Assembly (NCBI GenBank): GCA_016648135.1 | Contig: JADDOH010002586.1 | Span: 62,001 to 126,000, forward strand | Source: Agrypnia vestita | Lineage: Eukaryota > Arthropoda > Insecta > Trichoptera > Phryganeidae | Direction: 5' to 3' | Length of the DNA: 64,000 nucleotides | Part shown: piece after piece, positions 21,723 through 35,287 of the stretch | Layout of the letters: the number at the start of each line of letters is the position of its first letter | Numbering within the stretch: the stretch's first letter is position 1 | The notes under the pieces: generated by a model | What the model saw: only the letters and a program-made list of their open reading frames with translations | Databases searched by the model: none | Told to the model about the DNA's origin: nothing | Program-made: the position numbers and the translations under genes

Positions 21723-22379
21723 TAATGTTCTAGAATTATTTAAGAAAAATCTGTACACGAAAGACAATAATTTTCTCTTTAGGACTGTTTTTAGAAATCG
21801 GCTAGTTTTAATAAATAAACTTGAAATACGTACAAAATATCGTATTTTGGGTCGTGAAATACGTCCTAGTAGAACATGTATAAACCTTGCTAAAATTTGT
21901 ACATCATATTACGTATGTAACTATGTTAGGTTTTCAATATACCATACTTAGTATGTATGTAATAGTCATGTATGTATGTTCAGGTTAACATCAACTTTAT
22001 TCATATTCTCATAGATATTTATTGTTAACGCTTGAAGCACGTTGGAATGTGAAACACATTATCAGTGTATTAAATAAAGGTCACGTTTTCAAAATGGTTA
22101 GATTAAATAAACATTTTTTAATAGCCGTGAAGACCTTGGTAAACATTTTTCTACATACTCAGTGTGCATTGATGGTTATTGAAATGCGGGTATTAAATTA
22201 AAATAAATACATTTAATTCATTGTATAACGATTAAACGGTATTATTTTTTTCTGTAAATTGTGCGAAAATCTGGTCGACATTGTGAGAAGACGCCGCACT
22301 TGCCTTCCGACTTTGATCTCAGATCTCGCCCACCTTCAGAATCCGTTTAGCATTGGTCGTCGACTGCGTGGCTTCCTAA
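21723..22379. other. Intergenic DNA, no gene seen
   Basis: Contains several GTATGT repeats near 21930-21985 only. Confidence 0.4.
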
Positions 22380-22870
22380 GGGCCGGTTGTATCAACATGG
22401 TGAGCATCGGCAGTTTAAACTGTGGATCTCGATTAAACCGGTGCGCGCTACGCGGTTTTTTGCCTCTGTCGTCAAATCAAAAAGTCGTTTTTATTCGCTT
22501 TTTCCATATACTGGTATCGAAATGTACAATATTACGTAGGATGGTACAGATTCTGTACTATATACTTAACAGGAAAAGTAATTTACTTAGACCTCGAACA
22601 ATACTTTTTTATCGGAAGAAATGCATTTTGCCACAACTCTACGAATTTTGAGTCATCGTCATCATCAGCATCATTTTGAATCATCAGGTTTTGATAATTT
22701 TACATTTATATGCCACAAGATAATAAAAAGGATGGGTGACTTACCTGGAGTACTATGTTTTGGATTGTGGATAGAGTTAGGGCTGGTTCAATCAATCTGT
22801 TTGATTGGTGAAAAACGCATAAAAAGTTTAAACGAAAGATTACTTTAATCCAAGTTGATGCAACCGGCCC
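22380..22870. mobile_element. PIF/Harbinger-like MITE, long copy
   Basis: GGGCCGGTTGTATCAAC at left faces GTTGATGCAACCGGCCC at right, one mismatch. Flanks are TAA and TGA. The right arm has ACTTTAATCCAAGTTGATGC as in the 47428 copy. The interior carries unrelated sequence (about 22430-22790), so this is a composite or longer family member. Confidence 0.65.
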
Positions 22871-22965
22871 TGAGACGTTACCGATACTAAATTTTCGAAA
22901 AATTGAATAAAAAACATTTCGATGACAGATGTCAAAAATTGTGCGCAGATTTTTGACATCCGTTT

Positions 22966-23045
22966 GAGTAGGAGCGATAAGGAAGCCTTTGCTCTTGAGA
23001 CGAATGAGTAGGAGCGATAACGAAGCCTTTGCTCTTAGAACGGTC
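22966..23045 (+). repeat. 40 bp tandem duplication
   Basis: GAGTAGGAGCGATAAGGAAG and GAGTAGGAGCGATAACGAAG start 40 bp apart, each followed by CCTTTGCTCTT. Confidence 0.85.
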
Positions 23046-23489
23046 CTTGGTACTATTCACTGTACAGTATTGCACTGGTGCATTACAATCATTTACTATC
23101 GAATCTTTGCTTAACATAATTGTTTCGCTAAGCTAAAGACTTCGCCGGTTCATTGTACACTATTTGTAAATAGAGCGCTGCTATCTGACCGGATATTTAC
23201 TGCTGACCACGAATAAATCATTATTGCAAACACCCATACGCATATTCAAATTGAATTTGATTTCACAATATTTGAGTAATGTTATTACGAAAGGTAATTA
23301 CTACCAACAGCAGCCATTTATTCATGGTGTTGGCAAAAATAATTAAATACCGCTAGTGAGAAACAATTGAGGGACACATAAACAAAACCGCCGCCATCTA
23401 ATTGACGAAAATAGAATGTGACGTGTTTGAAAATGATTATCTGACAGACAGTGGGAGTTTTACAATTAATAAATGCTCTTGAAAACTTT

Positions 23490-23640
23490 TTAGAAACTAT
23501 GCCTAGATGCAGTAAAACAGCCATGCAACACCACTACAGATTCCTAGGAATTAAATATTTCAATAATCTACCAGCGAATATTTGAACTATACAACATTAT
23601 GCAAAGTTCAAAAAGTGCGTAAAATCATTGAACATGAGAC
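23490..23640 (+). pseudogene. Non-LTR RT C-terminal remnant
   Basis: The frame from 23500 reads MPRCSKTAMQHHYRFLGIKY then FNNLPANI, a stop, and TIQHYAKFKKCVKSL. The pattern (R.S...HHYRF.GIK.FN.LP..I....FKK..K..L) is the extreme C-terminus common in jockey/CR1-type LINE proteins. It is short, contains a stop and has no catalytic domain. Its pattern is the same as at 37310-37540. Confidence 0.55.
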
Positions 23641-26600
23641 TGATGAGATTTGTGATATTAACCTTAACATGATTATTTTTAAATATTGTAATATTAACTT
23701 AACATTCTTATCTTTAAATATTTCTATATATATTTCAATGCATGATGTATTATATATTATTAAAAAAAAACAGTTATCTATTACACTTGTGACATTCTCC
23801 GGTTCCATACTAAAATAATATTAAGGTATAACAAGATATGTTTCAAACCAAATTTTTATAACATACTTTTAGGCATAGGCACAGGTCGCACAAGAGCCTC
23901 TCTTGTATGAATATAATAATCGATAAAACCTATTTTTCAATGTCGAAAACATAATTTATTATCACACGAAGAGATGTTGTCTGCCTCATTATAGCCTTAC
24001 TTAACCAATTGACGCATAAACGAATACTGTTCTCAAAAGAAAATATGATTCTGAACTGAACCACACTTGTATTTAAATGAAGGGTTAATTAACTAAAGTA
24101 CTGGTCATCATGTTCGCGGCCAAAGACCGGCAGCCACTTGCTGTCTACTAGTCAAGTCCTCAGTTACACGTAGTTCTACAGAATTCCTCCGCTACAGTTC
24201 ATTAGGGTCAAATATCAAAATTATTCATAATTTTAATAATTTGTTAGTCATATTTTATTTTAGTGAGTATTTAATGAATACTAGTTGTGGCTATTTAATT
24301 TTAACTTTGGACTGTGCATGTACTTATAGTAGGGTGGGTCATCGTTGTATGATTTTATTTTCTGATTTCTATCTGGAACACCACGAAAAGGGTGCCAAAT
24401 GATGTTTTTAGTCTGCGTATATATAGTAAAGGAATATCATCTTCTGCCTCCGGATTGAGTGTAGAGAATGCATATTTTTTAAACAAAATAAAAATTTATG
24501 AGCTGTTACAGCAAGGTTAAAAAGTTTAAAAATCCAGAAAGCAAATTAAAATTGTGAAACTAAAATTTACTTATTACAAGAAAATGATGTGAAAATACTT
24601 CGGCAACATAATATGTTTAACAGTAGGAATCGAAGCTCTTGACCACATCTCTTCAATTTTTGCCACGACAATGTTACAACAATATCACACCTGTAATCAA
24701 GAAGAATTGCTCATGTATGAAAGTAATTACCGGCTGGAACCGTAATTGAAACTTACCTGGAATTGAAAAACAGGCGATTTCAATCCGGAGGCAGATAAGC
24801 TTATCAGAATGTAATAATATTCAACACATGTTACATTGAGACCATTTAGCACCATAGCTTTGCCCTTAAAAAGTAAAAAAAAAATTAAAAAATCAGACAT
24901 GATATTCATATTTTGCATTGTTGCTCTTCCCCTGATTGTTCCCAGTTTGCTTCGAACATTTCAAGTACGAAGTCTGCCGCTGTGGTCATTGATTCCACCA
25001 CACCTGGATGAGAGTGTCGAGCGGCTATAATGGCATGAGTCACCGTCGCTGTGCTGCGGTGACAGATATCAGCGTAAATAGACTATTGTTATTTTGCGTT
25101 AGGGATTCTTCACAAACATTGGTCCTGCATAATAAAGGCACGCGTCCGTTGCAAATCAAATTCTGAATGCAATAAATGAGGACCATAATATTGATTGATT
25201 TGGCGTTAACACTGTTACGGTTAATAATGATATATTAAATAATGCGGAGATTGCCATCCATCCATACATCCGCCGAACTTCTAGAAATCTCATCATTAGA
25301 CTAAAAAAGTATCGACGAAGTCAAACAAGTACTAACTTTTCTGAATTCTCGAACCACATCATAGATAATAATCATTATTTTCATTCATGTAAAGGTAATA
25401 AAATTAATCATTTAGAACGTTTAGAAATTATAAAAAATTTGAACTCGGGTATCTCATTTGCTTAACGATGTTACTTTCTTTAACTATTCTCCTCTTCTCT
25501 TAATATTCCCGTTACAACCACCTTGACACCAGTATTTCCAGCTTATTTTGTCAGTACATAATCAATTAATTGTTTGTCTTTCCACCCAATTCATGTTAAA
25601 GTTCTATATTTAAAATATTATTCTGTAACTAATTAATATTTCACCTGTCGATGAGAGATTCTGTTACTCTGGAAACTTTAGTAGCAAAATATAAAAGGGA
25701 CCGTATTCTTTCTGTCTTCCTGGTAGGTACAGGAGATTTATTGTGAACCAGTTGGAATGCTGATGAAAATAAAGAATTTAGTGACTCCGTTACTAGAAAT
25801 TCATAAATTGATATAAAATATGTGTGTAATTTCGTGTCCAATAATTTAGACACATAGTATAGTTTCATCTATACATAAATGTGCATTTGGTACGGACCTT
25901 TGCCCAACGGTCGCTGGAAGTGAACACAACTGCTTTTGGAACCAAGAATGTCAATGGACAGCTACATTCCAATTCCAAGAATTCTTGTTTTTTCAGATTT
26001 TTATTGAATTTTTTGAAAGTCACGTGAAACATATAAATTATATATTTCAAATTACATTTCATTAATATTTGTGATTTTTCAGAACATGGCATCTAGATTC
26101 TAGATAGTTTAATGGTATTGGATCGATCACTTTGATTACATGCACATAACTATGCATGCCCGTGTACTTGTTTCACTATTTTTATATAAACCCAATTTTA
26201 AGTAAAAAAGTTACTACTTGTTGTTTTGTTTACAAAATACTAAACTAATATTATTTGCTAGAAATTGTAATAACGCTGGGAACTTACGTATGCCACGTGA
26301 CGCCTTTGCGTCAAGTGCCGCCCTATAGTGCTCCGATCGGTCCGAACCTTTCTTTACTCTACAAACTCGTACTAAGTACACTCGATCGAATTGATGGAAC
26401 CACCCTACGCCAATTGATAAATTGCAAACGGAAATACAGTCTTTGTTCTGTCAGCGACAGGGTCCAAGTTAAATGAAATAATTGAAGGGGTCGTCATTAA
26501 GACTTTGTCGCAAGAAGTATAGGCTAACAGATAAATTCATGCAGGATGTCTATAGCAAGTTGTTCAACCGTAAGTAATTTATTTCGAATTTCATAAAATT

Positions 26601-26938
26601 TTTCGTTAATAAGGTGAACAAAATGGTTTTAAATTAATTGCCTCTTAAAAACAGATAAAAGATTTGTATGTACTATTTGTGTATCTGTAATAAATGATTT
26701 GCCTTTTTTCAAAAAAAATTAATAGGTACGGTCACTAATTTTCACTCCAATTAAATCTTAATTTTGTCAGTTGTAGTGATGGTAATTTAACCGATCACCG
26801 TTATTTGAGATCTGATTACATCGATGATTGGTAAATGATTTTTCGCATTTCAACGGGCAACAATTGGTCCTAGACAACGGTTATATCTCAGTTTCCGTTC
26901 ATCGGTACAATAAGATACAAATATCAAATAACAGTATA
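23641..26938. other. 3.3 kb intergenic DNA, no gene supported
   Basis: Several short open frames (for example 24836-25030, 25865-26092, 26255-26476) were checked; none shows domain motifs or paired splice sites. GC content rises a little near 24950-25070 and 26270-26400. Confidence 0.4.
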
Positions 26939-27067
26939 GGTCTTTTCATATAAGCTTGCAATTGAGTTAGAGTGGGTACAGTGCGTGATACGCTTATTGT
27001 TTCGTTGTGTTAAGTTTACGGATACGCCCCTCTCGTATCCTCAATTGCAAGCTTATATGAAAAGACC
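26939..27067. mobile_element. 129 bp mariner-type MITE
   Basis: Perfect 28 bp inverted repeats beginning GGTCTTTTCATATAAGCTTG, flanked by TA at 26937-26938 and 27068-27069. The terminus resembles the mariner ends in this window (AGGTCCTTACATATGA against AGGTCTTTTCATATAA), so a related mariner transposase may have moved it. Confidence 0.85.
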
Positions 27068-27069
27068 TA

Positions 27070-28599
27070 CACCATATGTTATTAGTTAAAATTGTTTAAA
27101 ATGTGTTGCTGAGGTATTTGTGTTGTGTCTAACTAGCGTGAATTTAGGCGAACCTCAAAATGCTGCTACAAATTTATTTTTTACGTATGTACAATACTGA
27201 ATAGGCATTCTGTATGACGATGTATTTATTTTTCATTAAAAATACAAGTATAGTCTTCAAATCTGTCAAATGGTCTGGCAAATATGTTGCCACTCTTACA
27301 TAGGTACTGTTTCCAGGTGGTGGCGTCAGATTCGCATCACCATATTCGAAACTTCTGCCGTGAAAGCACATAGCACCGATAACAAGTTATTTATTACACA
27401 GTTGAAAAGGTACTCAGGGCGCTGATAGTCTTCCTTCCCGATTTTGGCAGAGCTTAGCGAAGGTTTTACGTTGTTTATATAGGTCCCATGCACCACAAAG
27501 TTGTCTTCAGCGAACGTCAATTTCGAGAATATATTTAAGAACGATTGGTGCAAACATCTCAAGTATCAATCTGACGAATAGCGTGAGTTTGGCGATCACG
27601 AAACAGTACCATTAACTACAAAAAAATGCAATAATTCGCTCGAAAACATTGTCTGTTAAAGGGTTAACTTCGTAATATTTTATCCTATTCCACAATTACA
27701 TTTAAATTGTTTTCCGTCGCTTGATAACTCAACACGCGACACGTGCGAAATTTCCCGTACACAGATTTCTTCACGTGTTCAAGGTCAATGCGTCGGTATG
27801 GTATTGATCAACCCGAAGAGATACATATTGAGATGTTGCGTAAAATTCAACTCTGTAGCGGCGGATGCCGAAATTGAAATAATTGAAAGGTCCTGACATA
27901 ATCTGCCACCCGGTACACGCGCGCTGCGGACGATATACCGCGTAGGGACTGTGCAAAATTTTCTCGAGTGCATTGTTTACTCGACAAGTGCATAATGTGC
28001 CTACTTACGACTCGTTCCTGGCTATTATTGTACTACTTTACGACGATCTTGCAGCTGTTTATGGCCTCGCTTCGGAACAAAGGTGTTATTTTAATCATGC
28101 AGATTAAATTATGTTTTTCTTTGTATGCGATGTGTCATACGGATTCGTGACGTTTGTTAAACAAACAATCGCGGAAAACTAAGGAATACACGAAATCACA
28201 CCATTTTGTGAATGCTTTAATTAAAAATTAATATCAAATCTTGATTAATTAATTTTTATAGAAATTTATTTTTGATTTCTTTTCAAGCGCTGATTCGCCA
28301 CCAGAATACTCCATACACAGGTACTCTTTATTTGCTGGTTTTCAATGCTATGTTCGCTCGGATCACAGTTCGCTTGGCAATTCGCGCTGGTTCACTTTCT
28401 ATGGTCTCAAACTTGCTTGTCAAAACAAACTGTGTAATTAATAATAAGCGTTTTTTCTCAAATATTCTCTCACATTCTTGTGCACTCCACCTGTTTCCAG
28501 TAGTTTACAAATTATTCTATAATGTTCGATATGTTCCCAGAGTGTTCGAAAAACCTTCGACATACGCAGTCCTCGTTTCCAGAATTTCTTGACAATATG
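27070..28599. other. Intergenic DNA, no gene supported
   Basis: A modestly GC-rich patch near 27850-27950. The open frame 28272-28592 has no recognisable motif. Confidence 0.4.
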
Positions 28600-28690
28600 T
28601 TGTAATTATAATGTTCTTGACAATATGTTGTAATTATGATATTATGAACATCATAATTACAATATGTTGTAATTATGATGTTCATAGTAT
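28600..28690. repeat. Local direct and inverted repeats
   Basis: AATATGTTGTAATTAT occurs three times on the plus strand and once as its near complement, producing hairpin potential around GAACATCATAATTAC. Confidence 0.8.
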
Positions 28691-29589
28691 CTACGGTGAA
28701 CTTGATGTCACTAGTTTATTAAGATGCAGCGTCTCCTATGGCATATTGCTCCCAAGGTGACACAGTACCTTTCCTTTTGAATCAGAGAGTGAACATACCG
28801 TTGGATGACCGCATGACTTGAGGACATGAGAACTTATGGCTGAATGGAGCAGCGAAGGACCTGTTTAATGTCAAAATTGGCTGAATAGGTCGCAGGACTG
28901 GAAGCGATGGAAGAGTATGCTGAAAGCGATCGAGGTCCACGTATGGCGTAGAACTGTGATGGATGAATGAACTTAATATATGTCTAGTACATAAATTTTA
29001 AATAATAAAAACACTACAGCTGAAATGTTCCGGCTCGCCAAAAAAATCCCCTGTTGATCCAGACATAAAAAAAATTGTACCTTTTTTGTGAATTTAAGAG
29101 TTTTATAATTATTATTTATGTTAATTTGTTAGTTACTGTTACTTTTAAATAAACAGGTAAATTTAATTAATGTTTCTCGGGTATTAGCAAAATATAATAA
29201 AAGTACTAAAATATAATACAAATTTTAAAAATAGGTAGCGGTGCTCATTAGCAATACGTTGACGTCATAACTCCGAACAATCAATCAATATGTAGGCTAA
29301 TGAAAAGGGTTGTTGGAACCCATATAGTATTTTATGTTTTCCTATGTAATCTTTTTTGTTGATAATCTTTTCTTGTTTGTTTTCCTTATTTGTTTTCTGT
29401 AAATTCAAAGTAGTTCATCTGTAACATACCTAATGTCTTCAATAATTGTAAAATGATTTTGTGGTGACATTATTTACACAATTAATAAGAATACGTTTTG
29501 TTTTCACCACTAATTTGTTGAAAATATCAACCTGTTTTGTAGCCAATGGTCCCATCATTAGGATACAGCTTATCATCATCATTACTTTT
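28691..29589. other. Intergenic DNA; possible RT remnant at 28800-28965
   Basis: Fragments such as NRSQDWKRWKSMLK on the plus strand recall the last residues of LINE proteins, but the frame is broken and support is weak. Confidence 0.35.
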
Positions 29590-29815
29590 CTACAACCCCT
29601 AGTGGGTCTTGCCCTCCTCAAGAGTCTTCCTCCACTCATCTCGATTTAGTGCCAGCTCTCTCCAGTTCAGAAGCTCCAAGGCAGATATGTCTTTGAGGAC
29701 GTTATCGTTCAATCTTAATTTTGGCCTTCCTAAGCTCATCCGCCCTATCGGTCTTGAATTCAGCAGATTCAGTTCTCCCCGCTTGACCCAGCCACAGAAG
29801 TCTTCCCAGTTTTAT
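29590..29815 (-). pseudogene. Non-LTR RT C-terminal remnant (GRPKLR...WRELALNRDEW)
   Basis: The minus frame reads GRMSLGRPKLRLNDNVLKDI, then SALELLNWRELALNRDEWRK and TLEEGKTH before a stop, followed by a GATGATGATAAG tail. GRP.L.W.DNV..DL....NWR.LA.DRDEWRK is a very common C-terminal pattern of insect LINE reverse transcriptases. The polymerase domain is missing. Confidence 0.7.
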
Positions 29816-32800
29816 AAATTTTTTGGGGCTTAGCTTATTATACAGACTTTGGGGCTAATTTTTGTAACGACTGCGCCAAAGGGATATGTACACTCAAAAT
29901 TTAAAATCAAAATCCAAAAAACGCCCCTAAACTTGTTGATATTTTCAACGAATCAATGGTGAAAATAGTGTTTTCTTATTATTTATTTTATGTAAAATAC
30001 TTATTTACCTTTCATGTATCTAACTCGGGAAGTGTATTTTTAAAAGTACGATCTTAATGGTCATCGAATGTATTCCGTCGGTGACGGTCGACGGTATCGA
30101 AAGTCTAACTAAATAACTAATGCTAACTACCAGCTTTTGAAATAGGCTTAAGAAGTAATGTTTCTTTAGCGGCCTCGTGGAATTCGAAAATGCATGACTT
30201 TTGTATAGGCTTTAGGGCACTCGCCTCGTACAGTTCCCGATTGATATTTTTCTGCCCATCTGCATTTTGATCCTAAAATGATCCCTAAACTTTTGTCAAA
30301 TCTGTACGGTATTGTTTCTTCCAAAGTATTTATTATTGAGTAATTGTTTCTTAATATATATTTACATGTCAAAAATACTGTCACAAAAGAAGAATTTTGC
30401 TTGTTTTTCTTTCATTTCTTTAAAAGAGTAAAAATATCTCCGCAGTGAGATTTTGTTCGACCTTTACACGTACAGCTGAACAGCTCACGTGTGACATGTA
30501 GGAGGTGGTGAAAATGTCTGTGCCAATCTCAAGTTGATAGCGTTTTTCCACTCCTGTTTCATAACATAAGCTCGTAGAATGCTAGAGAGATAACATTTTT
30601 TCACATAACAGGTGAAACATAATTGAATTGCCGAACACAAAGTGTGTTTCAGATTCTTGTTATCAGTTACGTAAGTATATACTTCTTATATTTATGATAA
30701 ATATTTTTATAATGTTTACTTTTTTCATGCATATACGAGTAATAATGATGAGATGCGATATCAAAATGTCTTTTAATCTTCACCATTGCGATGAAATGTC
30801 CCGTAAAGTAACATTCTTCTTCTTCGTCCTCTTCAGCCATCTCCACTACTGGATGTAGACCTCTTCTAATAATTTCCAATCTTCTCTTCTTTGGGCTTTT
30901 CTTAACTAATTTTTGGCTAACAAGATGTTTAATTTGATATGGATTAATATTGAATTGGTCAAAATTGCTGAAAAGTTAACCATTATTTCTTAGTTATACA
31001 TTTGATGAAATTTTATAGACAAAAATGGTTGGTGTAAGATATCCTTAAAAGATAAATATATGCTACCATTGACTTTTTTCTAGATAATTTAATTTTCCAC
31101 AATTGCCTCCTACAAGATTTTTTTGTATCTAACAGATTATTAGGCAACGTTTCCATGAGAGCGCTTTATCGGCAAAATTTTTCCCGACTTGATTCACTAA
31201 TGGCGTTAATGCTTAGCTCCTATATGGTTAGGGCAATTTTTTGTACACTTAAATCTTCATGGAGGAATGCAGATCATAACAATAAAAACCGCATACAAAT
31301 CTGTTCAGTGGTTCTCGAGATTAGCGCGGTCATACAGACAGACAGAGGGACATACGCTCGCCCGGGACTTTATTTTATACTTGATTATAATAATGATTTA
31401 TACCAATAACATTTGCGATATTGTAATAGATGCATTTATTAGTTTTAATATTCATTAAACTGAAATATTATTAAAAATGTAAATATTTAGTAAAAAAAAT
31501 TAATTCAGAGTATTTTATTAAAAAAGCATAAAGTCAATGTTTTCATTTTATTTAATAACAATTTTAAAATCATACTATTTTTGAAAACGTAATGAGATCA
31601 GCTGTTGGATAGGAAGTTAAAGACGGGCATTGGAAATTATTACAACGGTGATTAATAAACTATGTATGTATGGCTCAGACGAAATTATCATTTAAGTGAC
31701 GAAGTATTATTGTGTATGTATAATAATTTTAGCTTCCTCATCAAAATACGGCCCAGTACGTTTATTTTTTAGGGTAATTGTATTTCAGGATTTCATTATT
31801 TTTTTATATTGTAGTTGTATATGTGTGGTACCGCAAATTTCGCTTAACTGTGCGAAACGCTTACATAGAAACAGCCGGAATTTTTACGACATGGACAATT
31901 CACGCGCCGTCAGCGGAAGTAAAACAAATTAGTATAGTTCTTTTAAATTGTCGGGATTTTGAGCCTCGTCATTAATTTAAATGCCAAGTCTTGTAAATTA
32001 GTTTCTTCATAGCCGTTTAAAATTGGTTTGAATTTTATTTTATTTATTGAAATTTCAATACGTTGACAAATTTTTACTACATTTTCATGACTGCTGAACA
32101 AAATAAATAACGTGTATCTATTAGAAATATGATTTAAATTAATATTTTTGTACGGAATATTGTAGATGTTACCTTTTACAGTTAAAGTAGCCTGTTTTTT
32201 CGTGGTGCTTACATGGCATGTTTTTCAAAATATAAATTAACAAGAAACGTACCTACTGGTAACATAAATATGTCGAATGTCGAAGAATGGACATATGTGT
32301 GTGGAATATGTTACTTATATCCTATGTTATTATATAATGCAATAAACAGTGTACTTCGCTTTAACATAAAAATAAAAGTATTGGTCACAAAGAAGGCTTG
32401 AACGAAATTACGCTATTTGGAAAGAAATATAGGAATATAGATTTCCTACGGATGATAGTGAACAAACGCGGAAAATGTTTAGATTATGTATCCGGCTTGA
32501 CATATTCATACTAAAAGAGATAGAAGGAAGAAGAAAATGGCCACAGCACGGAACAAATGAAGAAGCTATCGAGAAGTGTGAGTAAAAACCTGACACAATA
32601 CGAATCGATGAAGGGAGCTGTAGCAATAAGGGTATGTGTCTTAAGGCCGGCGCCACACTAGGCGTATCTTCCTTAAGATATTTATCGACTAGTGATGGGC
32701 AAAATCATTATTTTAACTGTGATTGTATCGATGACTAGTGACTGATTTTTCTCAATTCGACGGGCGACCATCCGTACACAAGACAATAGTTAATTCCATT

Positions 32801-32929
32801 TACCAATTATTGGCACGATCGAATACCAATCGCACAATTAAACACACATATATACACAATCATTAATATCGACCCTACCTACGTACAGTATCATAACTAT
32901 AGGCCATTTTTAATTGTTCTAGTATTTCG
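29816..32929. other. 3.1 kb intergenic DNA with repeat traces
   Basis: 30815-30880 (CATCTCCACTACTGGATGTAG) and 31290-31375 (CTCGAGATTAGCGCGGTCATACAGACAGAC) have wording typical of insect LINE 3' regions. The minus frame 30166-30300 (YTKVMHFRIPRGR) might be a decayed RT. Nothing is firm enough to call. Confidence 0.4.
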
Positions 32930-33355
32930 TGTATCATCCAAGTCAGTCCCTCACGAATGAGGATCGTGATCTTCATCACCTCTCTCCCTTTTGACTATTC
33001 TCCTCCATCTTTCCCGGTACCCTGCAGCGCTGTTACTAGAGAAGTTCCAGTAGTTTTTTTCTAGTTGGCCAATTCGACGAGCGGGGATCTTCCTCTTCCT
33101 CTTCCTCGACCCTCGACGTGGCTCACCACAACAAGCTTCTCCAGGTTATCTTCTCTTCCGGCAAGATGTCCAAAAAAGTGGCGGATTCGTCTCAGACAAG
33201 TGGTTGATAGTCTCTTTGATTTTGAGTTCTTGTAATATGGAGACATTTGTGAGACATTGAGACATTGAGACATCTGTCGCTGTCCACGGTGTACGCAACT
33301 TGCGTCTCCAACACCTTCTCAAAGGCATCGACCCGCCGTCTCTCTTTTGCCTTTA
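32930..33355 (-). pseudogene. Non-LTR RT C-terminal remnant, several frameshifts
   Basis: Minus-strand pieces in order: DAFEKVLETQ / RRCWRRKLRTPWTATDVS, NVSILQELKIKETI, STTCLRRIRHFFGHLAGRED, NLEKLVVVSHVEG and RGRGRSP, then RERWRRIVKRE near the 3' end. These match the C..RR.LRIPWTA..TN.S.L.ELKI...L...C..RIL.FFGHI.R layout of insect LINE proteins. At least two frameshifts separate the blocks; the catalytic YXDD region is not present. Confidence 0.75.
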
Positions 33356-34024
33356 ACGTCCTTGAAATTTCGTGTATATTATCTGATACATATTTAAAAT
33401 GTGGCAGTATTTTTTATCTATATTAAACACAATATTTAAAAAGTATATTTTTAGCGTGTTTAAAATTTTCAATAATACAGTGCTGGATTTTATTCCCAGA
33501 GGGATCATTCTTAATCAAGATATATTATACATACATGCCTCATAAAGACGAATTTATTTTTATGGGAAAATATGTATGAAAGTTCTTATTGATTGTGATA
33601 AATGTCTTATGCATATAAAAAGAATACTTATTGCTTCAAATTAAATTAATTAACGTGCCTAAATTTTTTTGCTTACTAATTAAGTCTCTTTTTCTCTTGT
33701 TCAAATATCTTTATTCTTTCTTGTTATATTATTCTTAATATGCCTAAGTTTATTTCATAACATATTTATCACTATTAACATATTTCTAAAAGTGGAGACC
33801 TATAATTGGCCATCTATATTGTATTAATGTTTTCTATACTTCTTTTTTGTGCTGTTGGTCTTCCGTGAATATTAAATAAATAAATTCTAGTCAAAGAATA
33901 GGTATCTCATTACCGATGGCGACATCTATATTGGTTCACGTGGATGACAAATTTCGATCACAGACATCATCAGTAAAGTCACACGTGGAACGAGGTGTAC
34001 AACTTCCAAAATGTTGATAGACGT
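33356..34024. other. AT-rich DNA with a D-repeat end at 33525-33590
   Basis: GCCTCATAAAGACGAATTTA and GGGAAAATATGTATGAAAG match the start of repeat D. Otherwise nothing. Confidence 0.5.
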
Positions 34025-34200
34025 GGTGGCCTATCATGGTTGGAATTGGTGAACGTTTTAATTGTATAAAGTGATCACTTAAACCAGCCGTACGTACGAT
34101 ATGTCATAAGCCCTATAAATACCCAAATAGACTTCCATACCTGCTTTTCCATATAAATAGCTTCGTCTCTACGATTCAGCTATAATATATCTTGATTAAA
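34025..34200 (-). repeat. Dispersed repeat D1, minus partial copy
   Basis: AAAGTGATCACTTAAACCAGCC, ATAAGCCCTATAAATACCC and TAGCTTCGTCTCTACGA are the repeat D landmarks in reverse. Confidence 0.75.
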
Positions 34201-35259
34201 AATATAGTTCCATGTGAAAAAGTATCAAATATATACGAGATAATTTTATATCAAGTACGTAAAATGCATCTAATTTTTAATATAAATTACCTATTTGTGA
34301 GATATCATAGTCGAAATAGGAGTTCTCAAATATTGTATAACCAGTTTATCTATTTACCATTTGTGATAATACGAAATGTTAAGCGTGATAATTAAATTAA
34401 TATCACTCCTAATCTGTCTCCTGGGCTGAAAACGGTAAACAATTATTGGATTTGATAATCTGTCGTTGATTGCGCGATATGACGTTTTCTCTGTGGTAGT
34501 AAGGTTGTGTACACTGGCGTGTAGATATTATATATTACGGACACGTGTTTTGCTGGTGGCTCTTCACGCATATTTTTCGAGGAACAACTTAAAAAAGAAC
34601 ACTTTGTTTAAAACCACTGTTTTTTTTATTTATTAATTAATATTATCACGTGTCGTGGCTGCAGGAGGAATGAATGAAAACACTGAAAATTAATTAGTGA
34701 TTTATTAATTAAGGTTTAATTAAATATTCAATGTACAAAGTCACTTAAAACGAATTAAATTCAACGCTTTTCTTTAATTACACTATTTCGTAATATATCT
34801 AACTAACTAACTTGTATTTAACATTCACTAGAACATTCCATCCAATTCTTTTTTATTAGCTTTTAAATAGCTTTTTTATTTCGCCAATAAGGTACATCGC
34901 TCGATTATTTCGATCGATATCTGTCGCTTCGCAGTTCACGACTGGGCACCCTGGGGGTCGTCTCGCGCGTACTTCGCACCGAATTGAACTGTCAAACAAC
35001 TCTGCGCGGCGGCCTAGATCCGCGCTATTGCTATCCAAAAACTGGATTATAGAACCTCCTACATTTTTCTAGTGTTAAGGACAAGCTTCTCGCCGCTTCT
35101 AGGTTTTTCTAGGTATTCCTCAAATGATGTAGCTAATTAGAGTGCGGTAATGTATTCCAGAATATAGTGTAAGGTCCTAGAGGTTTCGATGTTATTGTCG
35201 TCATTCACATATTTCAAGGGATTCTGTACTTAATCTCTTTTGTCATTTCCTTTTAATAT
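34201..35259. other. Intergenic DNA, no gene supported
   Basis: A GC-richer open frame (34856-35038, minus, 60 residues) is noted but not recognised. Confidence 0.4.
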
Positions 35260-35287
35260 GTTTCGGGGCTAATCGTCCCTTCATCAG
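35260..35287 (-). ncRNA. Hammerhead-like motif
   Basis: On the minus strand: CTGATGA, A, GGG, loop ACGATTAG, CCC, C, GAAAC. CTGANGA and GAAA are the two invariant core segments of the hammerhead ribozyme, separated by a short paired stem as required. The outer stem I and the expected self-complementary segment are degenerate here (ACATATT). No Penelope ORF was recognised alongside. Confidence 0.5.

Noticed and set aside
28272..28592. 106-codon plus ORF
   Set aside because: No recognisable motif and AT-rich composition like its flanks.
28800..28970. Plus-strand RT tail (NRSQDWKRWKSMLK)
   Set aside because: Frame is broken and the match is too short to call as its own feature.
30166..30384. 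Minus ORF with YTKVMHFRIPRGR
   Set aside because: Might be a decayed retroelement protein, but no second motif supports it.
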